DNA of 25,747 nt from Sedimentitalea sp042687825 (GTDB taxonomy: Bacteria; Pseudomonadota; Alphaproteobacteria; Rhodobacterales; Rhodobacteraceae): NCBI RefSeq assembly GCF_042687825.1, contig NZ_JBHUQE010000030.1:1-25747 (forward strand), in the 5' to 3' direction. Each line of letters opens with the position of its first letter. The stretch's first letter is position 1. The translations under genes were made by a program, and so were the position numbers. The notes beneath the pieces were generated by a model that did not search any database, was not told where the DNA came from, and saw only the letters and a list, made by a program, of their open reading frames with translations. This document shows positions 1 through 7,963 of the stretch, piece by piece.

Positions 1-22
1 AACCGATTTGTGCAACAAGGCC
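1..22. mobile_element. Terminal inverted repeat of an IS5-like element
   Basis: Read on the minus strand from base 22 inward, the sequence begins GGCCTTGTTGCACAAATC. This resembles ends of the IS903 group of the IS5 family (IS903 itself begins GGCTTTGTTGAATAAATC). The body of the element would lie to the left, outside the window. The last 12 bases, TGCAACAAGGCC on the plus strand, occur again at 20893-20904 in the same orientation and also at a gene break. The family call is from memory of IS ends; no transposase is visible. Confidence 0.5.
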
Positions 23-295
23 ATTATTGTAGCTAATGTGAGTGCCAGATTCGCCCATGCTTACAGTGACATCTGATATTTTTATCGTTAGAGGGGTTCC
101 TAAGAGAGATTGATGTTTTTCAATGTCCAAAAATGAATCAAACTCATATCTCTCGTGTTCGTAAAAATCGCCTACTCGTGCAGTTATTTCATGTTCATCG
201 GCGTGGATTCTTAGAATGGCAACAAGATCGTCCGTTGTGATTGACGTATTGCCAACATCGATTGTTGGATCTCGTTCAACGACAATCTTTTTCAA
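2..295 (-). CDS. Unknown gene downstream of parE, 3' end cut by an IS end (partial)
   Basis: A reading frame stays open from a TTG codon at 295 to the window edge (98 codons), just after a stop codon. The TTG is preceded by a good ribosome binding site, GAGGGG, about nine bases upstream. The start lies 13 bases after the parE stop, so the gene may be co-transcribed with parE. The protein begins LKKIVVERDPTIDVGN and is rich in Asp, Glu and Ile; no family was recognised. It is clearly more AT-rich than parE, which suggests acquired DNA. The last seven codons (bases 22 to 2) coincide with an IS5-like terminal repeat, so the native protein probably ends near base 23 and the gene is interrupted. 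No ATG start is available near the ribosome binding site. Confidence 0.6.
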   Translation of the reverse strand, partial: MKKIVVERDPTIDVGNTSITTDDLVAILRIHADEHEITARVGDFYEHERYEFDSFLDIEKHQSLLGTPLTIKISDVTVSMGESGTHISYNNGLVAQIG

Positions 296-307
296 TTGTC
301 AGTCCCC

Positions 308-2263
308 TCAAACATCCAACTCCTCCACGAACCGCGCATTCTCCTGAATATACTGGAACCGCAACTCGGGTTTCTTGCCCATCAGACGTTCCACAAGATC
401 GCCGGTCTCGCCCGGCTCGTCCTCGTCAATGGTCACCCGGATCAGCTTGCGGCTGGCCGGATCCATGGTGGTTTCCTTGAGATCCTTGGCGTCCATCTCG
501 CCCAGGCCCTTGAAGCGGGAAACGTCGATCTTGCCCTTGCCGCCCAGTCCCTTTTGCAGCAGCGCGTCCTTTTCCGCCTCGTCCGTGCAATAGATGCGGC
601 GCGCGCCCTGGGTCAGGCGAAACAGCGGCGGGCAGGCCAGATAGAGGTGACCCGCGTCGATCATCGGGCGCATCTGGGTAAAGAAAAACGTCATCAAGAG
701 CGCCGCGATATGGGCGCCGTCGACATCGGCGTCGGTCATGATGATAACCTTGTCATAGCGCAGATCATCGACGTTGAACTTGCTGCCCAGCCCGACCCCC
801 AGCGCCTGGGTCAGGTCGTTGATCTCGGCGTTGCTGCCCAGTTTCGAACTGGCCGCGCCCAGCACGTTCAGGATCTTGCCGCGCAGGGGCAGCAGGGCCT
901 GGGTCTTGCGGTTGCGGGCCATCTTGGCGGACCCTCCCGCTGAATCCCCTTCGACGATGAACAGTTCGGTGCCTTCGCGGGCGTTCTGCGAACAATCGGT
1001 CAGCTTGCCGGGCAGGCGCAGTTTCTTGGTGGCGGATTTGCGGGCGGTTTCCTTTTCCTGACGGCGGCGCAGGCGTTCCTCGGCGCGCAGCACCAGGAAA
1101 TCGAGGATCGCCCCGGCGGATTTGGTGTCAGCGGCCAGCCAGTTGTCGAAATGGTCGCGCACCGCGTTTTCCACAAGGCGCTGTGCCTCGACCGTGGCCA
1201 GCCGGTCCTTGGTCTGGCCGACGAATTCCGGCTCGCGGATGAAACAGCTGACCAGCGCGCAGCCGCCGGTCACCAGATCGTCGCGGGTGATCTGGGCCGC
1301 CTTGCGGTTGCTGACCAGTTCGCCATAGGCCTTGATCCCCTTGAGGATCGCCGCCCAGAACCCGGCGACATGGGTGCCACCCTCGGGCGTGGGCACGGTA
1401 TTGCAATAGGACTGGATGAACCCGTCGCGGCTGGGGGTCCAGTTGATCGCCCATTCGACCTTGCCCGGGGTGTTGAATTTCTCGCGAAAATCGACGGTGC
1501 CGGAAAACGGTTTCTCGGCATAGGTGCTGGCCGTGCCCAGGGTTTCGGTCAGATAATCCGACAACCCGCCGGGAAAGTGAAAGCTGGCCTGGGTCGGGGT
1601 CTCGCCGTCGTCGATGGCCGATTTCCAGCGGATCTCGACGCCGGAAAACAGATAGGCCTTGGAGCGGATCGATTTGAACAGGCGGGCGGGTTTGAACCGG
1701 TGGTGACCAAAGATCTGCTCGTCGGCGTGAAAGGTTACCGTGGTGCCACGCCGGTTGGGGGCCTGGCCGATCTTTTCGATCGGCCCCAGCGGCAACCCGC
1801 GCGAGAACCGCTGTTCATACAGCGTCTTGTCGCGGGCGACCTGCACCACCATCGAATCCGACAGCGCGTTGACCACCGAGGCGCCGACTCCGTGCAGCCC
1901 CCCCGAGGTTTCATAGGCCTTGCCCGAGAACTTGCCGCCCGCATGCAGGGTGCACAGGATGACTTCGAGTGCGGATTTGTCGGGGAATTTCGGGTGCGGA
2001 TCGATGGGAATGCCGCGGCCATTATCGCGGATGGTGATGGCGTAGTCCTCGTGCAGTTCCACCTCGATCCGGTTGGCGTGCCCGGCCACCGCCTCGTCCA
2101 TGGAATTGTCCAGGACTTCGGCCACAAGGTGGTGCAGCGCGCGTTCGTCGGTGCCGCCGATATACATGCCGGGGCGCTTGCGCACCGGTTCCAGCCCTTC
2201 CAGAACTTCGATCGAGGAAGCGTCGTAATCGGTGGGGGCTGCCCCGGTCAGGAGGTCTGTCAT
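308..2263 (-). CDS. parE: DNA topoisomerase IV subunit B (ParE)
   Basis: This is the ATPase subunit of topoisomerase IV, which with ParC decatenates daughter chromosomes. The 651-residue length is normal for alphaproteobacterial ParE and too short for GyrB. The N-terminal GHKL ATPase shows EVLDNSMDEA (about residues 49-58, with the catalytic Glu and Mg-binding Asn) and DNGRGIP (80-86). The central transducer domain is followed by the TOPRIM domain with EGDSAGGSAK and the acidic DADVDGAHI motif. The signature MYIGGTDERALHHL near residue 34 favours ParE. I chose the ATG at 2263 because the protein then begins MTDLL just before the conserved N-terminus; an in-frame ATG at 2326 would add 21 residues of low-complexity sequence. 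A NYN gene diverges about 150 bases upstream. Confidence 0.95.
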   Translation of the reverse strand: MTDLLTGAAPTDYDASSIEVLEGLEPVRKRPGMYIGGTDERALHHLVAEVLDNSMDEAVAGHANRIEVELHEDYAITIRDNGRGIPIDPHPKFPDKSALEVILCTLHAGGKFSGKAYETSGGLHGVGASVVNALSDSMVVQVARDKTLYEQRFSRGLPLGPIEKIGQAPNRRGTTVTFHADEQIFGHHRFKPARLFKSIRSKAYLFSGVEIRWKSAIDDGETPTQASFHFPGGLSDYLTETLGTASTYAEKPFSGTVDFREKFNTPGKVEWAINWTPSRDGFIQSYCNTVPTPEGGTHVAGFWAAILKGIKAYGELVSNRKAAQITRDDLVTGGCALVSCFIREPEFVGQTKDRLATVEAQRLVENAVRDHFDNWLAADTKSAGAILDFLVLRAEERLRRRQEKETARKSATKKLRLPGKLTDCSQNAREGTELFIVEGDSAGGSAKMARNRKTQALLPLRGKILNVLGAASSKLGSNAEINDLTQALGVGLGSKFNVDDLRYDKVIIMTDADVDGAHIAALLMTFFFTQMRPMIDAGHLYLACPPLFRLTQGARRIYCTDEAEKDALLQKGLGGKGKIDVSRFKGLGEMDAKDLKETTMDPASRKLIRVTIDEDEPGETGDLVERLMGKKPELRFQYIQENARFVEELDV

Positions 2264-2416
2264 ACCGCTGCTCTGTTGTTGTTTTGTCCCATTATGACAG
2301 TGCGTCCAACAATGGGAAAGGGCCAAGGTGGCCGGCAGGGGCGCGGGCGGTCACCGGGTTTTCATTCTGTTGCCACAAATGCCGGACAGGCTGCAGGCAA
2401 AGCCGAGGAATGCGTC

Positions 2417-3112
2417 ATGACCCTTCCGCAGTTCATCTCCAGCAGGGCTGTTCACACGCTTGCGATTGCGGTGCTGGTGGACGGCGAAAACCTGACAGCC
2501 GGCCACTCCGCTGCCGTTCTGGCGCAGGCACGGAGCATGGGCGAGGTGCGTTTTCGGCGCGTCTATGGCAATGCTTGTGTCATTGGCGGCTGGACCGAAC
2601 AGGCCGGCTTTGGAGTGGTGCATACGGCAAGCGGCAAGAACTCGGCCGATATCCGACTGGCCATCGACGCGGTCGATCTGGCGCTGACAAAACAGGTGCG
2701 CCGGTTTCTGATCGTCAGTTCGGATTCCGACTTTGCCCATGTCGTGGATTATCTGCGCGAGCAGGGGGCCTTTGTATGCGGCATGGGCGAACAATCGACC
2801 CCCCCACGGTTTCGCGCCGCATGTGACCAGTTTCACGGCCTCGAACCTGCGGCAAAGGTCGCATGCAAAAACAAGGCGGGCAGGAAATCGCTGCAGCAGT
2901 TATTGGTGGATCATCTGGCGGCCCAGCCTGGCAACAAGGGTGTGAGGATCGCCGACCTGAACCCGGTAATGCTCAGAGAACACGATATCCGCATCGGCCA
3001 GCTTCCTGAAAAGAACTGGCGGGCCTTTCTGACACGGCGCGCCGGGATATTTCTGTGCGACCCTAGGGGACCGGATGCCCGTGTCCGCCTGAGAAACCCG
3101 TCGAACACGTGA
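2417..3112 (+). CDS. NYN-domain (PIN-like) protein with C-terminal OST-HTH/LOTUS-like region
   Basis: The 231-residue protein carries a NYN domain (LabA/DUF88 type, PIN-like ribonuclease fold) over about residues 14-145. Visible acidic metal-site candidates are D22 in AVLVDGENL, D79 in KNSADIRLAID and D103/D105 in LIVSSDSDF, the last being the classic NYN motif. Residues 155-231 contain KSLQQLLVDHL and a following basic segment consistent with an OST-HTH/LOTUS RNA-binding domain, a pairing common in bacterial NYN proteins. Family knowledge suggests RNA cleavage or binding; the substrate is unknown. The ATG at 2417 is preceded by GAGGA. The frame remains open far upstream across antisense parE, but that extension is not protein-like. 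It diverges from parE and precedes ppk2 by 150 bases. Confidence 0.8.
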   Translation: MTLPQFISSRAVHTLAIAVLVDGENLTAGHSAAVLAQARSMGEVRFRRVYGNACVIGGWTEQAGFGVVHTASGKNSADIRLAIDAVDLALTKQVRRFLIVSSDSDFAHVVDYLREQGAFVCGMGEQSTPPRFRAACDQFHGLEPAAKVACKNKAGRKSLQQLLVDHLAAQPGNKGVRIADLNPVMLREHDIRIGQLPEKNWRAFLTRRAGIFLCDPRGPDARVRLRNPSNT

Positions 3113-3184
3113 TTGCGGTGCGGCTGCGCCCGTGGAGGGTACGGCGGCATCACATGGCAAGAAATTCCTTAACAGAAACAGTTT

Positions 3185-3198
3185 TTGACCCGGATCAA
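3185..3198. promoter_or_regulatory. FnrL/FNR-type box upstream of ppk2
   Basis: TTGACCCGGATCAA matches the FNR/FnrL inverted repeat TTGAY-N4-RTCAA with both half-sites intact. It lies 64 bases before the ppk2 start codon. Its centre at about 3191.5 would put a class II transcription start near 3233, with TAGGCA at 3221-3226 as a possible -10 element. This suggests oxygen-dependent control of ppk2. The match is seen in the sequence; binding is inferred. Confidence 0.6.
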
Positions 3199-3262
3199 GG
3201 CGGCGGTGCGGGGGCGATGCTAGGCAGGGCGCAATCACCCAGCCCAGAAAGGATCTGCCTCT

Positions 3263-4267
3263 ATGACCACCCCCCCTGCATCCAAGCCCGCGCCAGCCGC
3301 ACGAGCCAACCCTGCTGCGGCACAGCCAGTTGCGCCCACCAAAACGGATGCGCCGCCTGCTGTCCCTGTGGATGGTCCATCTGCCGAACAAGCCGTGGTC
3401 AGCCCGGCCAGCGCGCCCAGCCCCGAACAGGTGCGCCGGGCTTTCGAAAGCGGCAAGTATCCCTATACACGCAAGCTGAGCCGACGCAGCTACGAGGCCG
3501 ACAAGGCCCGGTTGCAGGCCGAGCTGCTGAAGGTGCAATTATGGGGGCAGGAGACCAATCAGAAATTCGTGCTGTTGTTCGAAGGGCGTGACGCGGCCGG
3601 CAAAGGGGGAACGATCAAGCGGTTCACCGAGCATCTGAACCCGCGGGCGGCCCGGGTGGTCGCGCTGAACAAGCCCACCGACGAGGAACGCGGTCAATGG
3701 TATTTCCAGCGTTATGTGACGCATCTTCCGACACAAGGTGAAATGGTGTTTTTTGACCGGTCCTGGTATAACCGGGCCGGTGTCGAGCGGGTCATGGGCT
3801 TTTGCGATCCCGCCGAATACCTGGAGTTCATGCGGCAGACCCCGGAACTTGAGCGCATGCTGGTCCGTTCCGGAATTCGCATGTACAAATACTGGTTCTC
3901 GGTCACGCAGCCGGAACAGAAGCGCCGGTTCGACAGTCGTGAAACCGATCCGCTCAAGCGTTGGAAGCTGAGCCCCATCGACAAGGCGTCCTTGTCCAAA
4001 TGGGACGATTATACCGAAGCCAAAGAGGCAATGTTCTTTTACACCGATACCGCAGACGCGCCCTGGACGGTCATCAAGTCCAATGACAAGAAACGCGCCC
4101 GGCTGAACTGCATGCGGCACTTCCTGGCTTCGTTGGATTACCCCGACAAGGATATGGACATCGTCGGCTCGCCCGATCCGCTCATCGTTGGCCAGGCCCA
4201 CCATGTGATCCACCGGTCGGATCACATTTTGGGTACGGCGTTGCACCCGAATACGCGCGCCAGATAA
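3263..4267 (+). CDS. ppk2: Polyphosphate kinase 2 (PPK2 family)
   Basis: PPK2 transfers phosphate between polyphosphate and nucleoside di- or monophosphates, mainly driving GDP/ADP to GTP/ATP at polyP expense in the cytoplasm. The P-loop GRDAAGKGG (residues 108-116), the Walker B/lid motif FFDRSWYNRAGVE (163-175) and the downstream KRWKLSPIDKASLSKWDDY segment are all diagnostic. The 334-residue protein has one P-loop domain, so it is a one-domain PPK2. Residues 1-55 are a low-complexity Ala/Pro/Thr tail that is not part of the catalytic fold. The ATG at 3263 has AGAAAGGA upstream, supporting the long form. An FNR-type box lies upstream and a strong terminator follows, so it is probably transcribed alone. 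Substrate subclass cannot be fixed by eye. Confidence 0.92.
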   Translation: MTTPPASKPAPAARANPAAAQPVAPTKTDAPPAVPVDGPSAEQAVVSPASAPSPEQVRRAFESGKYPYTRKLSRRSYEADKARLQAELLKVQLWGQETNQKFVLLFEGRDAAGKGGTIKRFTEHLNPRAARVVALNKPTDEERGQWYFQRYVTHLPTQGEMVFFDRSWYNRAGVERVMGFCDPAEYLEFMRQTPELERMLVRSGIRMYKYWFSVTQPEQKRRFDSRETDPLKRWKLSPIDKASLSKWDDYTEAKEAMFFYTDTADAPWTVIKSNDKKRARLNCMRHFLASLDYPDKDMDIVGSPDPLIVGQAHHVIHRSDHILGTALHPNTRAR

Positions 4268-4288
4268 AGGGTCGATTGGCCGTTCGTT

Positions 4289-4320
4289 GGGGCGCCGCAC
4301 ATTGCGGCGCCCCGTTTTCT
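4289..4320 (+). terminator. Rho-independent terminator after ppk2
   Basis: A perfect 10-base-pair stem, GGGGCGCCGC (4289-4298) with GCGGCGCCCC (4304-4313), encloses a 5-base loop ACATT and is followed by GTTTTCT. It begins 21 bases after the ppk2 stop. Confidence 0.85.
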
Positions 4321-4676
4321 GTCCGCATGAACCTGGACCGGATGACGCTGGGCCGACGACACTGTACCAATGGGCCAGGGCCGATGATCTCGGGCTGATC
4401 GGTCTGGACCTTTGAACGCGCGCGCGGCGCGACAGTTGGCTTGCCTGTCTTGGGCGCAGATGCCGGGAAGCCAGCACCGGATGGCAGTCGGTACCCCCGA
4501 ATTTTGCAAGACGATCAATTGCCTATGGCGGTGGCGCCGGGGCGAAAATTCTCGGGGCGCGCACTCCGGCCAGCATCAATAACGCCGCGGGTGTCGGATG
4601 CCGGGCCGAAAACCAGCTCGCGTGTCGCTGCTGCCTTTCATCGGGCAGGGGGCCGGCGCATTGGTTCGCGGCTGCG
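4321..4676. other. Intergenic region between ppk2 and the PilZ gene
   Basis: About 350 bases between the ppk2 terminator and the end of the convergent PilZ gene. Open frames on both strands are short and Arg/Gly/Pro-rich, as expected from GC-rich noncoding DNA. I see no RNA gene, repeat or regulatory motif. Confidence 0.5.
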
Positions 4677-5648
4677 CTAGGCAGACTTGTCAGTCCCCTG
4701 TTGCGAGATGGTGGTCGGAACGTGCCGCGGGCAGGTCAGGTGGCAGCCGGGGGAATAGCACGAACTGGCGTTCTTTTCGATCCCGTCCGTTCTGGGGCTC
4801 TTGACGCTGCCGCTGACCACGTCTTCGACGATGCTGTTGGCCACCGGCTGCTCGAACTTGAAGCCGATGAAAAACTGGTTCCGCCAGACCGCCTTGGCCC
4901 GGATCCGGTTGCCACAGAAATACAGGTCGAGCCATTCTTCGGGCACCGCGTTCTTGGGGGCCTCGATCTTGGTGCCGCCGCAACCGATGTCCAGAATATA
5001 GGAAACCGTGCATTGGTCGTTGTAGGTGATCAGCACCGGGGTGTGACAAGAGCGACGTTCATAGCGCCGGCGGTCGGTCTTGAAGACGAAGTGATAGATC
5101 GACAACGAAGTCGATCCGGCGATAACAGCCAATGCGATCAGGATCGGCGCCGCAGACTCGTCATCCGGGTCGCCGAGTCGCTCGAGAAAGGATTTATCGC
5201 TGGCCTGGTCGGCGGCTCCCGAGCGTTCTTTTGATGCACCGGGCACGCCGGCTATCTCGTCCGGTTTGCGGCATTTCAGGTTCACTTCGATTGCGTCGAT
5301 CCGGCTGAGTCCCTGCGACACGGCGCGGACCTTTCCAGGTTGTTCCTGATCAGGTTTCGCAGCGGCCGCCTGCACTCGTGCCGCCAGTCTCGCTGTAAAT
5401 CCCCGCAAAAACGCGAGATCTGCTGCCTCAGGTGGCTTGTCGAAATTGCCGTTGCGAATATGAACTGCGATGTGATCGAGTCGGGATTTGGTCCTGGCAT
5501 TTTGCTGGGCGGGCAGGCCTGCATCCAGATTTGCCGCAATTTCCTTTAGCGTGGTCAGGGTGTCACAGGCGCTGAAACTCTCGGCCTGGACCTGTGTGGC
5601 TAACGATAACGATGCCAATAAGCTGAGAATGCAACGAACAAGGCGCAT
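4677..5648 (-). CDS. Membrane-anchored PilZ-domain protein with secreted N-terminal part
   Basis: The 323-residue protein has a signal-peptide-like N-terminus (hydrophobic residues 5-18, possible cleavage after QVQA at 22), a helical Ala-rich segment to about 160, one transmembrane helix (about 166-189) and a PilZ domain after it. The c-di-GMP motifs are RRRYERR (193-199, satisfying RxxxR) and DIGCGG (220-225). The second departs from the usual (D/N)xSxxG by having Gly in place of Ser. The expected topology is a periplasmic N-terminal part with a cytoplasmic PilZ domain, so it may pass a c-di-GMP signal across the inner membrane. The C-terminal 60 residues are polar with three Cys and look disordered. 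The ATG at 5648 follows GGGGAAA. No neighbour suggests a partner; degenerate binding cannot be excluded. Confidence 0.8.
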   Translation of the reverse strand: MRLVRCILSLLASLSLATQVQAESFSACDTLTTLKEIAANLDAGLPAQQNARTKSRLDHIAVHIRNGNFDKPPEAADLAFLRGFTARLAARVQAAAAKPDQEQPGKVRAVSQGLSRIDAIEVNLKCRKPDEIAGVPGASKERSGAADQASDKSFLERLGDPDDESAAPILIALAVIAGSTSLSIYHFVFKTDRRRYERRSCHTPVLITYNDQCTVSYILDIGCGGTKIEAPKNAVPEEWLDLYFCGNRIRAKAVWRNQFFIGFKFEQPVANSIVEDVVSGSVKSPRTDGIEKNASSCYSPGCHLTCPRHVPTTISQQGTDKSA

Positions 5649-6332
5649 GAATTTTCCCCGATAACTTTGATTGTGCCGTTTTCGACTATGCGATAATGGC
5701 GAAACTGGTCTTTAGTTTTGAAGCGAGCGCCGACCAAAGTAGAAAAGTGTATGGTGTCGGACAAAGGCCCGCTCTGCGCGCCGAAGTGACAGAATGGCGC
5801 AATGGTTGTCGCGGGTTTTGTCGCGTTCAAGTATGGTGCTGTGCTGCAGCATTATGCGGGCCGGGTTGTCGGGTTCCGCCTGTGATGTCGAATTGGAATA
5901 ATTGCTAACAATCAGAGTGTTATATGATTTTTCCATATCTTGCCCGTAGATCCCAGAAACGTTTTTTACCAGTGCGGTCTGGGCATGCCGCCCGATGCAA
6001 GTCAGATATTGTCAATTTGGAATCGAATATTGCGCGCAGGTCTTAAATTTGCGTTTCCGCGCAAAGGACAGCAAAGCCCGAATTGGAGAAAAGCCGGAAT
6101 TGAGCAGGGTTGCCCAAAATTTGGTCGTTTTGCTGGAGTACTCGGCGCTTTTCGCGCCGGCGCGCCCGACCAAACCGGCCTGCCATTCACAGTCGCGACA
6201 GTTTCTTTCGGGCCAAGTCCGGAGCCGTAAAGGCGGTTCATCCGGGTCGAGGTCGTACCTGGCCGCTGGACGCCCGCTGCGGCCTTGCGGGGAAAGGTTT
6301 TTCTGCCTAGTGCTGGGGGGATGAGCCTGCCG
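5649..6332. other. Intergenic region between the PilZ gene and the MATE gene
   Basis: About 680 bases separate these divergent genes, more AT-rich around 5880-6060 than the surrounding DNA. It must hold both promoters, but I cannot place either with confidence. A 74-codon minus-strand frame (5712-5936) lacks a good ribosome binding site and resembles no protein I know. Nothing else is supported. Confidence 0.5.
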
Positions 6333-7682
6333 ATGTCATATTCCGCTCATCTCAGAGCTATCCTGATTCTGGGGTTGCCCCTGATCGGCGGACATCTGGC
6401 GCAATTTGCGATCACCCTGACCGATACGGTGATGCTGGGCTGGTACGGGGTCGCCGAACTGGCGGCGGTGACGCTGGCCGGCAGCTATTTCTTTGTTCTT
6501 TTCATTCTGGGAGCCGGTTTTGCGCTGGCGGTCATGCCGATGGTCGCGGCGGCGGACGGATCCGGCGACGAGACCAGCGTGCGGCGGATCACGCGCATGG
6601 GCCTGTGGCTGTCGCTGGCCTATGCGCTGGCGGCCATGCCTCTGATGATCTGGGCCGGACCGATCCTGCAGATGCTGGGGCAGACCGAGGAGGTGTCGGC
6701 CCTGGGCGCGCGTTATTTGCAACTGGCGGGCTGGGGGTTGTTTCCGGCCCTGGTGGTGATGGTGCTGAAATCCTATCTGGCGGCCCTGGAGCGCACCCAG
6801 ATCGTGCTGTGGATCACCATTGCCGCGGCGCTCAGCAATGCCCTGGCCAATTACGTGCTGATCTTTGGCAACTGGGGGGCGCCGCAGCTGGGCATTACCG
6901 GAGCGGCGATCGCCTCGATTCTGACCCAGTTGATTTCCTTGGCGGCGGTGGTGACCTATTCGGTTCTGGCGCTGCCGCAGCACAGTATGTTTCAGCGTCT
7001 CTGGCGGCCCGATTGGGAGATGATGGGGCGGGTTTTCCGGCTGGGCGTGCCGATCGGGCTGACCACGGTCAGCGAGGTCAGCCTGTTCTCGGCCTCAGCC
7101 CTGATGATGGGGTGGCTGGGTACTTTGCCATTGGCGGCGCATGGCATCGTGGTGTCGGTGGCCTCGTGCACATTCATGGTGCATCTGGGGCTCAGCAACG
7201 TGGCCACCATTCGCGCCGGCAATGCCTATGGCCGGCAGGACCGGGGGCATATGGTCCGCGGAGCCAAGGCGGTCACCGCCCTGTCACTGGGATTTGCGCT
7301 GCTGTCCATCCTGCTGTTCCTGGCGCTGCCGGAACCGATTCTGTCGCTGTTCATGGAGGCCGATAACCCGCAGCGTCAGGACATCCTGGGGATCGGTGTC
7401 GGTCTGCTGGCCATCGCGGCGCTGTTTCAACTGGTGGACGGCGCGCAGGCAATCGCGCTGGGACTGCTGCGCGGCGTGCAGGACACAAAGGTGCCGATGA
7501 TGGTGGCCGCCCTGTCCTATTGGGGGGTGGGCATTCCCAGCTCGTATATTCTGGGTTTCGTTCTCGAAATGCGGGGGGCCGGTGTCTGGCTGGGGCTGGT
7601 CTTTGGTTTGGCCTGTGCCGGGCTGTTTCTGATGGCACGCTTTTGGCGCCAGGCCATCGGCCGGATCGGTCAAGCCGCATAA
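6333..7682 (+). CDS. MATE-family multidrug/toxin exporter
   Basis: A 449-residue inner-membrane protein with about twelve hydrophobic segments throughout, as expected for MATE (multi antimicrobial extrusion) antiporters, which export cationic drugs and metabolites using Na+ or H+ gradients. Family signatures include the N-terminal LGLPLIGGHLAQFAITLTD with TVMLGWYG after it, and the second-half repeat beginning near RLGVPIGLTTVSEVSLF, giving the two pseudo-symmetric six-helix halves. It most resembles the NorM/DinF branch. I chose the ATG at 6333, which has GGGGGG twelve bases upstream; the ATG at 6321 abuts that run and has no room for a ribosome binding site. It lies upstream of, and in the same direction as, the biotin operon but is separated from it by 280 bases and its own regulatory boxes. 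The substrate is unknown. Confidence 0.9.
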   Translation: MSYSAHLRAILILGLPLIGGHLAQFAITLTDTVMLGWYGVAELAAVTLAGSYFFVLFILGAGFALAVMPMVAAADGSGDETSVRRITRMGLWLSLAYALAAMPLMIWAGPILQMLGQTEEVSALGARYLQLAGWGLFPALVVMVLKSYLAALERTQIVLWITIAAALSNALANYVLIFGNWGAPQLGITGAAIASILTQLISLAAVVTYSVLALPQHSMFQRLWRPDWEMMGRVFRLGVPIGLTTVSEVSLFSASALMMGWLGTLPLAAHGIVVSVASCTFMVHLGLSNVATIRAGNAYGRQDRGHMVRGAKAVTALSLGFALLSILLFLALPEPILSLFMEADNPQRQDILGIGVGLLAIAALFQLVDGAQAIALGLLRGVQDTKVPMMVAALSYWGVGIPSSYILGFVLEMRGAGVWLGLVFGLACAGLFLMARFWRQAIGRIGQAA

Positions 7683-7797
7683 GGCAGTCGACGGCTGCCG
7701 CATTGCGGGTGGCGAGTCATAAGCCCCAGCATCCGGTCCGGCGGTGCAGGGACCACCCCCCCTTGCCGCCGACGAGGTCACGCCTGAATGGCGTCTT

Positions 7798-7807
7798 ATA
7801 TCGATAA
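7798..7807. promoter_or_regulatory. Distal BioR-like box (9 of 10 bases)
   Basis: ATATCGATAA differs at the first base from TTATCGATAA, a form of the alphaproteobacterial BioR operator consensus TTATMKATAA. It lies about 157 bases before bioB and could be a secondary operator. Confidence 0.4.
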
Positions 7808-7910
7808 CTTGACCGCCATACCGGGGACAGTGCCGCAAACTCAGGCAAGCGATTGGTGGTTTTCCCCCGATGGTGTAGTTTTCGCGCGAAGTGTGTTGCG
7901 TTTTTTAAGT

Positions 7911-7920
7911 TTATCGATAA
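7911..7920. promoter_or_regulatory. BioR operator upstream of bioB (perfect match)
   Basis: TTATCGATAA is a perfect palindrome and an exact match to the BioR consensus TTATMKATAA (M=C, K=G). It lies 43 bases before the bioB start in an AT-rich promoter-like stretch. BioR is a GntR-family repressor of biotin genes in Alphaproteobacteria, and a GntR gene closes this same locus. Confidence 0.75.
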
Positions 7921-7952
7921 CAAAAAAGAAACGGGGAGCGTAAATCAGGAAA

Positions 7953-7962
7953 ATATCGATAA
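7953..7962. promoter_or_regulatory. Start-proximal BioR-like box (9 of 10 bases)
   Basis: ATATCGATAA ends one base before the bioB ATG, between the likely ribosome binding site AGGA (7947-7950) and the start codon. Bound protein here would act as a roadblock; it could also be chance in AT-rich DNA. It repeats the same one-base variant as the distal box. Confidence 0.4.
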
Positions 7963-7963
7963 A

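Noticed and set aside
1151..2416. In-frame upstream extension of the NYN gene across parE
   Set aside because: It is antisense to a clear parE gene and its translation is Arg/Gly/Ala-rich without family features; the ATG at 2417 has a ribosome binding site.
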